Source: Acidobacteriota bacterium
GTDB taxonomy: Bacteria; Acidobacteriota; Terriglobia; Terriglobales; Acidobacteriaceae
Length of the DNA: 33,698 nucleotides
Assembly: GCA_021793595.1 (NCBI GenBank)
Contig: JAJYSL010000002.1
Span: forward strand, 50,187-83,884
Direction of reading: 5' to 3'
The notes under the pieces: model-generated
What the model saw: the letters and a program-made list of their open reading frames with translations, nothing else
The model's database searches: none
Told to the model about the DNA's origin: nothing
Shown: positions 16,346-24,710 of the stretch, piece by piece
Position numbering within the stretch: the first letter of the stretch is position 1
How the letters are laid out: each line of letters begins with the position of its first letter
Made by a program: the position numbers and the translations under genes

Positions 16346-17185
16346 TTGCTCGCGTTTATTGCATCGTTAGCGTTGAACCTGCTGGCGGCCTGCGGCAGCG
16401 GCGGCAGCACCATGGCGAACGGCGGAACGACAATCACGGCTTCTTTTACCGGGACAGTGATGCCCACCGCCGTCGCGTATCAGGCTGGCGCAACGGGTAC
16501 CTTTCAGACGCTCGCGCTCTCCGGTTCCAGCGCATCGTTCACCTTGCCCACAGGAGTCACTTCGTATGGGTTCGCGTACATGTGTCCTGTCTTCGCGCCC
16601 AATCCTCCCAATATAGAGACGGCGGCAAATGAGTCGGTCATTCAGGCGACTACTTCCGACACCACGTCGCTTTCGTTTGCGTGTTATTCGACTGGCGGCA
16701 ACGTCGGCGTTCGCTTCGACTACTCGGCGATCCCCGGCGCATCGTCGGTTGAACTGTTCACAGCCGATCACTCGGTGCAGATCATCGGTCCCGCGAAGGG
16801 CTATTCCAGCGTCTCGGGCGTGCCGCTTGGAACATCCGACGTCGCATTGGTTGTCGAGAGTGCGACACGCGCAATCGCAATTCAGATTCAGCGGGGAGTC
16901 AACGTGACCAGTTCCACGCCGACGATCAACTTTCCGCCGATGACCACTGCTAACATGCTTGGGACGGCTCCGGTCACCGTGCAGAACATCCCACCGCTTG
17001 CCTCTTCGGGCGGCTTCTATACCGCGGACATTTACAACACCTACAACACACCCGGCGGCCTTTCCATTCCGCTTTTCACACTGTTCAACCAAGCAACGCA
17101 ATCGGGGCAATCGGTGCAATCGACGTACCCCACGGTGCCAGCCAGTCAGGCTCAGCCGGGAGACTTTTACGTGCTGCAGGGATGA
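16346..17185 (+). CDS. Upstream remnant frame of the broken lipoprotein gene
   Basis: If translated on its own, this frame would need the TTG at 16346, which has no clear ribosome-binding site; the in-frame TGA lies 9 bases before it. It gives 279 residues starting MLAFIASLALNLLAACGSGG, a signal peptide without its basic n-region, then beta-rich sequence containing a few short repeats of the TTS/SST kind. An automatic annotation would probably report it as a hypothetical protein; I regard it as part of the interrupted gene. Confidence 0.4.
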   Translation: MLAFIASLALNLLAACGSGGSTMANGGTTITASFTGTVMPTAVAYQAGATGTFQTLALSGSSASFTLPTGVTSYGFAYMCPVFAPNPPNIETAANESVIQATTSDTTSLSFACYSTGGNVGVRFDYSAIPGASSVELFTADHSVQIIGPAKGYSSVSGVPLGTSDVALVVESATRAIAIQIQRGVNVTSSTPTINFPPMTTANMLGTAPVTVQNIPPLASSGGFYTADIYNTYNTPGGLSIPLFTLFNQATQSGQSVQSTYPTVPASQAQPGDFYVLQG

Positions 17186-17218
17186 GCGGATGTAACGACA
17201 CCGGACACGCAACTGGTC

Positions 17219-17647
17219 GTGGTCGATATATCGACCACGACCCCTACTGCGGTCTCTTTGGCCCTGCCTACGCCATCGAATTCGCTCGTCGCACCGGCGG
17301 CGGCTGCTTTTCCAACGTTCAATGCAAACGTCAGCGGCTTCACAGATACAGGAACGATCGCCGATTCTTCGGTAATCCAGTATCAGCCTCTCGGCGGCGG
17401 GGCTGAGACATTCTACGTCTCTACGGACGTGACGATGTCCTGGCTGGGAACGAACACCGCATTTACTGTGCCGAACCTCTCCAGGCTGACAGGATTTGCT
17501 CCCGCACCCGCGAGCGGTGTTCGTGAGAGCTGGCAACTCTGGTCTTCCTCAGGCACTCCGCTGCAATTCGCGCCACCGTTGGGAAATTTTTCATCTCCCA
17601 CGTCGCTCCAGGTTCTCAGCACCTTCGGGTCGTTTACCGTGCCATAA
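17219..17647 (+). CDS. Downstream remnant frame of the broken lipoprotein gene
   Basis: 142 residues from GTG 17219 in the same frame as the preceding remnant, starting 33 bases after its TGA. There is no signal peptide and no convincing Shine-Dalgarno, so independent expression is doubtful. The sequence (LALPTPSNSLVAPAAAAFP, later SFTVP at the end) continues the extracellular-type composition of the upstream part. Confidence 0.35.
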   Translation: MVDISTTTPTAVSLALPTPSNSLVAPAAAAFPTFNANVSGFTDTGTIADSSVIQYQPLGGGAETFYVSTDVTMSWLGTNTAFTVPNLSRLTGFAPAPASGVRESWQLWSSSGTPLQFAPPLGNFSSPTSLQVLSTFGSFTVP

Positions 17648-17734
17648 ATCGCGCGCTGGAGTCCCGTTGACCCGCCGTGTTCGCCAGCGTCACGCACCAA
17701 GCATTGGTTCCCATAGTGAGAAACGTCGGTTCCC

Positions 17735-17764
17735 GTCCTTCGCGCCGCCTTTCGAGCGAAGGAC
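17735..17764. repeat. Perfect 9-bp inverted repeat between convergent genes
   Basis: GTCCTTCGC (17735-17743) and GCGAAGGAC (17756-17764) form a perfect stem with a 12-base loop. It sits between the ends of the broken lipoprotein gene (plus) and murB (minus), 15 bases past the murB stop. No T-run follows on either strand, so it is not a classical intrinsic terminator; it may protect the 3' end or act with Rho. Confidence 0.5.
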
Positions 17765-17779
17765 GCGCAGTGAAACCAC

Positions 17780-18853
17780 TCAAGCACCCGTGACGTATAC
17801 CGGCTCTTGTTCCAGGCAGATTCCAAACTGCGCCAGCACGCGTTTTCGAATCTCATCCCGCAGCGCCAGAATCTCCTTCGCCGTCGCATCCCCACGATTC
17901 ACAATCGCCAGCGTGTGGCGGCTGGAAACCGCAGCGGACCCCATCGCAAATCCCTTGGGAAATCCGGCCTGCTCAATCAACCACCCCGCCAACAGCTTCA
18001 CCGATCCGGGATCGGCGGCGAAATGTGGAATCGGCTCGGTCAGCATCAAGCCCGCGCGATGGGCTTCTTTCACCACGCGCGCGGAAATGTCCGCCAGGTG
18101 CGACTCCGACACCACTGGATTCTTAAAGAACGATCCTGCGCTGCGGCAATCCGGGTCACCCTCCACCAGCAACATTCCCTTCTGCTGCCGGATGCTGCGC
18201 ACCGTCTGGCTCACCTGCTTCAGCGTCGGCCCCTCTGTCCAGTCAGAAAATGCCCGCGCCAGGTCCTGATATTTCAGATGAGGTTCGCCATGCAGCTTCA
18301 GCCTATATCCCACTTCCGTCACAATGTAGCGATCGCGTCCGGTGCTGTTGAAGATGCTTCTGCGATAGCCGAACTGGCACTGCGCCGCAGGAAAGTCCAC
18401 CATCTTCAGCGTCGTGCGATCCAGCGCCCGCACCGCCACAATGGTCGACGCCACTTCCTGCCCATACGCACCGACGTTCTGCACCGGCGTTCCACCCACC
18501 GTGCCCGGAATGCCCGCCATGCACTCGATACCGGCAAAATCCTGCTCCACGACATGCGAAACAAAACCGTCCCAGTCCTCGCCGGCGGCCGCGGTAAATA
18601 CGTTGTAGTCGCCTTCCAGGCCCCGCCGGATTCCGCGGTTCGCCACCCGAACCACCACTCCCGGAAAGCCCTTGTCCGACACCAGCAGATTGCTGCCGCC
18701 GCCTAAAACAAACAGCGGCGCATTCTTCGTGCGTGCAAAGGACACCGCTTCCGCCAGCTCGGTTTCGTTGGTCGCTTCCATAAACCAACGCGCCGGGCCA
18801 CCAATGCGAAAGGTGGTGTACGGGGCCAGTGCGATATTTTCTTGAATCTCCAC
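17780..18853 (-). CDS. murB: UDP-N-acetylmuramate dehydrogenase
   Basis: A 357-residue MurB. It reduces UDP-GlcNAc-enolpyruvate to UDP-MurNAc with NADPH and FAD, in the cytoplasmic stage of peptidoglycan synthesis. FAD-binding landmarks are YTTFRIGGPA (12-21), VLGGGSNLLV (49-58) and the GIPGTVGG loop (114-121). The catalytic serine is in RSAGSFFKNP (S241), and the terminal glutamate region is FGICLEQEPVYV. The Tyr-loop segment (FGYRRSIFNS) marks it as a type I, E. coli-like MurB. ATG 18853 starts directly at the conserved N-terminus. It lies 224 bases downstream of the MutS-like gene on the same strand and apart from other mur genes. Confidence 0.94.
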   Translation of the reverse strand: MEIQENIALAPYTTFRIGGPARWFMEATNETELAEAVSFARTKNAPLFVLGGGSNLLVSDKGFPGVVVRVANRGIRRGLEGDYNVFTAAAGEDWDGFVSHVVEQDFAGIECMAGIPGTVGGTPVQNVGAYGQEVASTIVAVRALDRTTLKMVDFPAAQCQFGYRRSIFNSTGRDRYIVTEVGYRLKLHGEPHLKYQDLARAFSDWTEGPTLKQVSQTVRSIRQQKGMLLVEGDPDCRSAGSFFKNPVVSESHLADISARVVKEAHRAGLMLTEPIPHFAADPGSVKLLAGWLIEQAGFPKGFAMGSAAVSSRHTLAIVNRGDATAKEILALRDEIRKRVLAQFGICLEQEPVYVTGA

Positions 18854-19077
18854 GAGGATGAGCCTACATCATAGCGGTTTCACTGCGAATTGCGAGAAAA
18901 CATACAGGTAACGAATCAGTATCGGGGCGACGCGCATTGCCCTTCTGGGTCTTCGCCCACCCCGAACCAATCCCCTCAATCTATCGTTAGCAGCAGCTTC
19001 GCTGATCGCGAAAACCCTGTCAATCAAGAATTCATCCGCCCCGGTATCGTACCCATGCGCCCGCCTTGGCGCAGTCT

Positions 19078-20901
19078 TTAAACCTTCAGCCCGATCGACC
19101 GCATCAGTTCCAGCCCGTTGCTCTTGGTAATGACTCCCTCCCGCAGCTTAAAGTCGAATCGCATCCTGCCACTCTCCAGATCGTCTTGAAAATGCATGTT
19201 TCTCAGCGCGCCCTCCGGCAGGCCCTCCAACTCCGTCAACGCCAGGTCATGCGTGGTTAAAATTCCAATCGCCCCTCGCTCCAGCAATCCACGCAGAACT
19301 CCCTCCGCGCCGACGCGGCGATCTTTGGAATTGGTTCCCTGCAGCAATTCATCCAGCAGAAACAGTAGCGGCGGCTCTTCTGCTGCCAGGTCGTAAATTC
19401 GCCGCAGCCTCGTAATCTCTGCATAAAACCGGCTGCTGCCTTCCTGCAGCGAATCGTTCACCTGGATGCTCGCGCCAATCGTCAGCGGCGTTAACCGCAG
19501 AAGCCGCGCCCGCACCGGCGCTCCCATCATCGCCATCACTGTGTTCACGCCCACCGTTCGCAGATAGGTGCTCTTACCGGACATATTCGATCCGCTCACC
19601 AGGAGCGTCCGCGTCTCAGCGTCCAATCTCACGTTATTGCGAACGCACTTCGCCGCCGGAATCAGCGGATGCCCCAGCGCTTCGCCCTCGAGTCGCGGCG
19701 TTCCATCGACGAACTCCGGGAAGGGATCGTCCGGATGTTCGTAGTGGTACGCTGCCAGCGAAAGCAGCGCCTCCATCTCCCCGGTCGCATCCAGCCATGC
19801 CCGCACCGCTTGCCCATGTTGCGCGCGCCACGCTTCCGCCTTCACTGCCATCCGCACCGAATACATCAGCGGTACATCCAGAATCCTCACAAACAAGTTG
19901 TCCCGCGAATCAATCAGGTCCACCAGCGTACGCAGCCGCGCAATCGCCTCCGAACCCTTCATCGCGTGACTGGTCAGCGCAGTTTCTAACACCTGCAATC
20001 GCGTCGAGTGAAACTCCTCCCGTTCCAGTCGCGCCAAAATTCCCGACAGCAAATCCAAATTTACAAACGCGCCTTCCGTCGATGAAAAAACCGCCTGCAG
20101 CCGTTTCCTCAGCCGCTGCGCCAGGCTGGCTTCCACCACGATCACCACCACCAGCGGAGAAAATATTCCCCACACCGCCCACACCACAGTCGCACCCACA
20201 GCCAAAGCCATCAGCAGCGGAGCCAGCCAGCGCAACCAAACTGCGCGCAGCTCCGCCGGTGCGTCCGCCCATCGCAGCAATGCCTCCGGCGCTACCCCGG
20301 CCCCGGCTTCGTCGCCCAACACTTCCAGGTCTTCCCGCAGATCCAGGTGGCGGCGCAGCTCAGCCACCGCCGCCTGTCGCTCATGGAGCGTATCTACCGG
20401 CGACGGCGATAGCAACCAGCCCGCCAGCGTGTCTTCTCCCATGCGCGTGCGCGCCGTCGACAACAATGCAAAAAGGCTCCCGGGTCCAAACATATCCAGA
20501 TCGACGGCATATAAATGTTGCGGGTTGCGGAATCGCTCTCCCGACTCCCCGCTGCTCATCCACCGGTCTTCAATCCGCGCCAACCCACGCTGATATACCT
20601 CGACCGCACGCAAAGCGAGTCGCCGCGCTCGCAGCACCCGCGCGTGATACACGGCAACCACCGCGAAGGCTGCCACCGGCGCGGCCAGCCACCACGGTGA
20701 AAACCAATGCGATCGAAACGCCCACCATGCCATCAACACCGAGACTGTTGCCAGCAACAAGCGCACGTTCCCAAACCGGATATGCAACCTCTCCAGGCGG
20801 CGCGTTTCCCTCTCTCGCGCGGCGGATCGCCGTCGGTATTCTTCCGCCGGTTCGTCGCCTGCAACCGGCACCTCTTCTTCCTTGGATACGGAGATTCGCA
20901 T
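19078..20901 (-). CDS. MutS-like ATPase with predicted membrane segments
   Basis: A 607-residue protein with a MutS-type ATPase at its C-terminus. Walker A GSNMSGKST is at residues 437-445 and Walker B LLFLLDE near 512-518, followed by LLQGTNSKDR and the TTHD switch. The clamp/lever-like middle region is present, but the mismatch-recognition domain I and connector domain II of true MutS are absent. Two hydrophobic stretches at about residues 50-85 and two more near 215-250 look transmembrane, so it is probably inner-membrane anchored. The role is unknown; it belongs to the MutS-related proteins found in Bacteroidota and Acidobacteriota. The start is ATG 20901; the TTG one codon upstream is less likely. 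Confidence 0.82.
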   Translation of the reverse strand: MRISVSKEEEVPVAGDEPAEEYRRRSAARERETRRLERLHIRFGNVRLLLATVSVLMAWWAFRSHWFSPWWLAAPVAAFAVVAVYHARVLRARRLALRAVEVYQRGLARIEDRWMSSGESGERFRNPQHLYAVDLDMFGPGSLFALLSTARTRMGEDTLAGWLLSPSPVDTLHERQAAVAELRRHLDLREDLEVLGDEAGAGVAPEALLRWADAPAELRAVWLRWLAPLLMALAVGATVVWAVWGIFSPLVVVIVVEASLAQRLRKRLQAVFSSTEGAFVNLDLLSGILARLEREEFHSTRLQVLETALTSHAMKGSEAIARLRTLVDLIDSRDNLFVRILDVPLMYSVRMAVKAEAWRAQHGQAVRAWLDATGEMEALLSLAAYHYEHPDDPFPEFVDGTPRLEGEALGHPLIPAAKCVRNNVRLDAETRTLLVSGSNMSGKSTYLRTVGVNTVMAMMGAPVRARLLRLTPLTIGASIQVNDSLQEGSSRFYAEITRLRRIYDLAAEEPPLLFLLDELLQGTNSKDRRVGAEGVLRGLLERGAIGILTTHDLALTELEGLPEGALRNMHFQDDLESGRMRFDFKLREGVITKSNGLELMRSIGLKV

Positions 20902-21112
20902 CAAAACCTTTCCCGTCTACTCTACCCCTTGCCGTCGCTGGCTTACGCGCCGGATCGCAGAGGGAGCCTGGTGCCTGTATTCTGCGCACCCGCTCGCCTC
21001 CTTTTTTTCGCTCCCACCCCAATCTCAATCGCTTATCATGATCCGCAGAGTTCACCTTCATCGAGGCCGCGTCAGCAAGTCTTTCATCCACCTGGGATGA
21101 GCGAGGAATCAA

Positions 21113-23371
21113 ATGAAATCCGTTCACAACCACAATCGATGTCGTGCCACGCTCCATCGAAACCTGCTGCAAATCCCTCTTGTGTCGCTTGTCCTGGCGC
21201 TCGCCGGAACTGCAATGCAGGCAGCCGACACTCCCCGTGCAAACGCGCCATGGATGAATCCTGTTCTCTCCCCCGACCGCCGCGCCGACCTCGTGATCCA
21301 GCAGATGACGCTCGACGAGAAAATTCAGCTCGTCCATGGAAGCATGGCCATGCACTGGCAGGAACTAGGATTGAAGCACCCCATCCCCGGAGCTCTGGGC
21401 GGCGACGGATTTGTTCCAGGAATTCCCCGTCTGGGCATCCCCGACATTCAACTGATCGGCGCTGGCGTCGGCGTCACCGACATGGGCAACCGGACCAACG
21501 GCGAGTCCACGGCACTCCCGTCTTCGCTTGCCGAAACCGCCAGTTGGGACCCTGAGGTCGCGCGACAATTCGGCGCCGTCATTGGCAAGGAGACGCGCGA
21601 TCAGGGCTTCAACGTATCGCTCGGCGGCGGCATCGACCTGACCCGCGAGCCAAGGGATGGCCGCAACTTCGAATATCACGGAGAGGACCCGTTGCTCGCT
21701 GGAGAGATGGTCGGCGCGGAATTGACAGCCATTCAGGCGCAGAGCGTCATCGCGGACATCAAGCATTACGCAGTCAACGATCAGGAATCCGGCCGCTCCT
21801 TCGTCAGTTCCAACATCGACAAGCGTTCGCTGCGCGAAACGGATTTACTGGCCTTTGAAATTGCGATCGAGCGCTCCCATGTCGGCACCGTCATGTGCTC
21901 CTACAACCGCGTCAATGGCGTATATGCCTGCGAAAATAAATATCTGCTCACGGACGTCCTGAAGCACGATTGGGGATTCCAGGGCTGGGTCATGTCCGAC
22001 TGGGGCGCGACCCACTCCACCGTGGCCGCGGCTCTCGCCGGCCTCGATCAGGAGTTCTTTGCGAACCACTACTTCGCCGCCCCGCTCAAGGCTGCGGTTC
22101 TGGATGGACGCGTGCCCATGTCTCGCCTCGACGACATGGACCATCGAATTCTTCGCACCATGTTCGCGTTCGGTGTCATCGATCATCCTCCCGCCATTCG
22201 TCCCGTCGATTTTCAATTCGGAGCGAAAATCGCGCAACATGTGGAGGAGCAGGGTTGTGTCCTCCTGAAAAACAAGAACCATCTTCTGCCGCTGCAGGCG
22301 ACTGAAATCAAATCCATCGCCGTCGTCGGCGCCCACGCAAACCTTGCCGTCCTGTCAGGCGGCGGCTCCGCGCAGGTGATACCCCAGGGCGGCAATGCGA
22401 TTCCGCAGCATCCGCAAACCTGGACATCGCCCGTGTGGGACCCGTCCTCCCCGCTTGCCGCGATCGTGGCGCAAGCACCCCATGCCAAAGTCTCGTATGA
22501 CGAGGGCACAAATCCATCCAACGCCGCGCAGCTTGCGAAAGCCGTCGATGTCGCGATCGTGTTTGTGCAACAGCATACCCGTGAGGACGCGGATCTCCCC
22601 ACCCTCGAATTGCCAGATCATCAGGATGATCTGGTTCGCGCCGTCGCTGCCGCCAATCCCAGGACCATTGTCGTAGGCGAAACCGGCGGAGCGTTCCTGA
22701 TGCCATGGATCGACCGGGTCGGCGCAGTATTGGAAGCCTGGTATCCCGGCATTCGCGGCGGTCCGGCAATCGCCAACGTCCTTTTTGGCACAATCAATCC
22801 CTCCGGTAAACTTCCCATCACATTTCCCAAAAGCGATGCGGACCTTCCCCACCCCCCTTTAGTCGGGCCGCCCAAAGAAGCCGACAAAGATCATCCGCCC
22901 TTCTTCGATGTGAACTACACCGAAGGCCTGAAGGTGGGCTACAAGTGGTATGAGGCGGAGAAGAAGCAGCCGTTGTTCCCCTTTGGATTTGGCCTGTCCT
23001 ACACCAGCTTCTCGTATTCTCAACTCCGCATCATGCCGAATGACACAGCCCATCATGTGCGCGTGACATTCGTCGTAAAAAATACCGGCCCTCGTGCGGG
23101 TACCGAAGTTGCCGAAGCCTACCTGGCGCTGCCGCCTTCCGCGAAAGAGCCGCCGCATCGTTTGGTCGGCTGGCAAAAAGTTACGCTCGAACCGGGTGAA
23201 AGCCGCTCCGTCGCGATCACTGTCCCACCACGCATGCTGGCGATCTTCGACGTCGACAAAGATGCCTGGCATATCCTCCCGGGAAGCTATCGGATTTCCA
23301 TCGGCAGCTCTTCGCGCCAGCTTTCGCTGCACGCGCCCTTCACCGTAAACGCCGCTGAACTTGCTCCCTAA
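21113..23371 (+). CDS. Secreted glycoside hydrolase family 3 beta-glucosidase
   Basis: A 752-residue GH3 enzyme with a signal peptide (hydrophobic core IPLVSLVLALAGTAMQA, cleavage around 37). It removes terminal beta-linked glucose or xylose residues from oligosaccharides. The TIM barrel holds the substrate-binding KHY (217-219) and the nucleophile aspartate in VMSDWGA (D296). The alpha/beta sandwich domain follows (SIAVVGAHANLAVL onward) with the acid/base region around IVFVQQHTREDADLPTLELP. The end is a fibronectin III-like domain (RVTFVVKNTGPRAGTEVAEAYL). The length is typical of BglX. GAGGAA precedes the ATG. It is transcribed alone, divergent from the MutS-like gene. Confidence 0.93.
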   Translation: MKSVHNHNRCRATLHRNLLQIPLVSLVLALAGTAMQAADTPRANAPWMNPVLSPDRRADLVIQQMTLDEKIQLVHGSMAMHWQELGLKHPIPGALGGDGFVPGIPRLGIPDIQLIGAGVGVTDMGNRTNGESTALPSSLAETASWDPEVARQFGAVIGKETRDQGFNVSLGGGIDLTREPRDGRNFEYHGEDPLLAGEMVGAELTAIQAQSVIADIKHYAVNDQESGRSFVSSNIDKRSLRETDLLAFEIAIERSHVGTVMCSYNRVNGVYACENKYLLTDVLKHDWGFQGWVMSDWGATHSTVAAALAGLDQEFFANHYFAAPLKAAVLDGRVPMSRLDDMDHRILRTMFAFGVIDHPPAIRPVDFQFGAKIAQHVEEQGCVLLKNKNHLLPLQATEIKSIAVVGAHANLAVLSGGGSAQVIPQGGNAIPQHPQTWTSPVWDPSSPLAAIVAQAPHAKVSYDEGTNPSNAAQLAKAVDVAIVFVQQHTREDADLPTLELPDHQDDLVRAVAAANPRTIVVGETGGAFLMPWIDRVGAVLEAWYPGIRGGPAIANVLFGTINPSGKLPITFPKSDADLPHPPLVGPPKEADKDHPPFFDVNYTEGLKVGYKWYEAEKKQPLFPFGFGLSYTSFSYSQLRIMPNDTAHHVRVTFVVKNTGPRAGTEVAEAYLALPPSAKEPPHRLVGWQKVTLEPGESRSVAITVPPRMLAIFDVDKDAWHILPGSYRISIGSSSRQLSLHAPFTVNAAELAP

Positions 23372-23462
23372 GCTGCGCACCGGCTGCCTCTTCATCCATG
23401 GATCCGCATCAGGAACGATATACTGGGAGTAGCCGACACAACGGCAGGGGGGAGCAAACAAT

Positions 23463-23897
23463 ATGTATCCAGAGATCATGGTCATTCCGATGCGCGAGGA
23501 GTTGACCCGCGCAGGAATCCAGGAAACACGCACTGCGGAGGAAGTCGATCAGGCGCTGGCCAAGCCCGGCACCACGATGGTCATTGTCAACTCCATCTGC
23601 GGCTGCGCGGCAGGCAAGATGCGCCCCGGGGTTCGCATGTCGCTGCAGCATCCAACGCTTCCCGATCAGAAAATCACTGTGTTCGCCGGCCAGGATCGCG
23701 AAGCCACGGATAAAGTTCGTAGCCACCTGGAGGGAAATCCGCCCAGCAGCCCCGCAATTGCCATCTTCCGCGACGGCAAACTGGTATTCCTGATGCAGCG
23801 CTCGGTGATCGAAAGCTCCAGCGCGCCACAAATTGCACAGTACCTGACCCAGGCGTACGACGAACTTTGCGCCAAACCCAGCCCCGTCACCCAGTAA
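23463..23897 (+). CDS. BrxA/BrxB family bacilliredoxin
   Basis: A 144-residue thioredoxin-fold protein of the YphP/YqiW family. The redox motif CGC is at residues 46-48 (NSICGCAAGKMRPG), and the family N-terminus MYPEIMVIPMREELT is intact. Bacilliredoxins remove bacillithiol from S-bacillithiolated proteins after oxidative stress. The later segment ITVFAGQDREATDKVR and the strand AIAIFRDGKLVFLMQR are typical. GGGGGGAG lies 8 bases before the ATG. It starts 91 bases after the beta-glucosidase gene and could be read from the same transcript, with no obvious functional link. Confidence 0.93.
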   Translation: MYPEIMVIPMREELTRAGIQETRTAEEVDQALAKPGTTMVIVNSICGCAAGKMRPGVRMSLQHPTLPDQKITVFAGQDREATDKVRSHLEGNPPSSPAIAIFRDGKLVFLMQRSVIESSSAPQIAQYLTQAYDELCAKPSPVTQ

Positions 23898-23924
23898 CGA
23901 AGGTCACGTTCGGCAGCACAATCC

Positions 23925-23988
23925 AAACAGCCAATATGGTTGCTCAGGCAACCATATTGGCTGTTTTAGTTGCCATAGCAACTATTTT
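23925..23988. terminator. Tandem hairpins, bidirectional terminator between bacilliredoxin and hypB
   Basis: A perfect 19-bp inverted repeat (23925-23943 paired with 23948-23966) with the tetraloop TCAG reads AAACAGCC on the left arm and GGCTGTTTT on the right. It ends in TTTT on the plus strand and is flanked by AAA on the left (TTT on the minus strand). Directly after it a second hairpin, TAGTTGC-CATA-GCAACTA (23967-23984), is followed by TTTT (23985-23988). The element sits between convergent genes, so it can serve both. Confidence 0.75.
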
Positions 23989-24026
23989 GAAACGCGCGTT
24001 TTTATTTGGAAAAATGAATCGGCGAT

Positions 24027-24710
24027 TTACGCTCCCGCGGAGGCGAATTGTTCTCGCGCAGCCGCGCGTCGCTGCCTCAGCCACTGCTGCCATCGATCCA
24101 AACCCTGCCCTGTCTGGCACGAAAGCTCAATGATTTCAATGCCGGGATGCACCTGCCGCGCATTCGCCCTGGCCTGTTCAAGGTCGAATGGAACATACGG
24201 CAACAAATCCAGCTTGGTCAAAATCATCAGCGCAGCCTTCGAAAATATCGAAGGATATTTCAGCGGCTTGTCTTCGCCCTCCGTCACGCTCAGCACCACA
24301 ATCTTTGCTTCCTCGCCCAAATCGTAGCTCGATGGACAAACCAGGTTGCCGACATTCTCAATAAACAGCAACTCGATTTCAGTGGATGCCCACGGTTGCA
24401 ACGCGCGCTCAATCATTCTGCCGTCCAGATGACAAACCGTTCCGGTCACAATCTGCTGCACTGGAAATCCATACTGAGCCAGCCTGCGCGCATCGTTTTC
24501 CGTTTGCAGATCCCCCGTCAAGACCGCGACTTTTTCCTGCGGACTGAAACCTGCCAGCGTTTTTTCCAGCAGCGTGGTCTTCCCAGAACCCGGCGAGCTG
24601 ATTAGATTGAGGCACAACGTTCCACCCTTGGCATAGCGCTGCCGAAGTTGTTCGGCGACGCGCTGGTTCTCATTCAGAACTCTCTTTTCCACGGGGATAA
24701 CGGTCGTCAT
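24027..24710 (-). CDS. hypB: Hydrogenase/urease nickel incorporation GTPase HypB
   Basis: A 227-residue SIMIBI-class GTPase. The P-loop is SPGSGKTT (39-46), followed by VLTGDLQTENDA. The metal-binding Cys-His pair is in TVCHLDG (C93, H94) and the switch region is IENVGNLVCP. HypB delivers nickel to [NiFe]-hydrogenase, in some bacteria also to urease, with HypA. The N-terminus has no polyhistidine stretch, so it should not store nickel. The base-recognition loop is LTKLDLL. It starts at ATG 24710, overlapping the hypA stop by 4 bases (ATGA). No hydrogenase or urease structural genes are in the window. Confidence 0.93.
   Translation of the reverse strand: MTTVIPVEKRVLNENQRVAEQLRQRYAKGGTLCLNLISSPGSGKTTLLEKTLAGFSPQEKVAVLTGDLQTENDARRLAQYGFPVQQIVTGTVCHLDGRMIERALQPWASTEIELLFIENVGNLVCPSSYDLGEEAKIVVLSVTEGEDKPLKYPSIFSKAALMILTKLDLLPYVPFDLEQARANARQVHPGIEIIELSCQTGQGLDRWQQWLRQRRAAAREQFASAGA

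Larger units (their letters stand above)
16304..17647 (+). pseudogene. Lipoprotein gene interrupted by two in-frame TGA codons
   Basis: From ATG 16304 (GGGAG at 16292-16296, 7-base spacing) one frame runs to TAA 17645-17647 and is interrupted only twice, both by TGA: 16334-16336 and 17183-17185. Read through, the start is MTGIGFVRHR, stop, ARILLAFIASLALNLLAAC, an almost ideal lipoprotein signal peptide with lipobox LAAC. This makes the upstream ATG the original start. The second TGA falls between FYVLQG and ADVTTPDTQ without any change of composition. Without the stops the product would be about 446 residues, rich in Ser/Thr/Pro and beta strand; I recognise no domain. Both TGA could derive from CGA by a C-to-T change. 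Remnant frames are TTG 16346-17185 and GTG 17219-17647. Alternatives are sequencing error or readthrough. Confidence 0.6.

Noticed and set aside
16334..16370. Selenocysteine insertion at the TGA codons of the lipoprotein gene
   Set aside because: Only weak four-base pairings follow the TGA, not a SECIS-like stem-loop. A selenocysteine in a signal peptide n-region would make no sense, and no sel genes are in the window.
16367..17536. Long 389-codon minus-strand frame opposite the broken lipoprotein gene
   Set aside because: Arg-rich, low-complexity translation typical of the antisense of G+C-rich coding DNA, with no domain. The plus strand has the signal peptide and natural composition.
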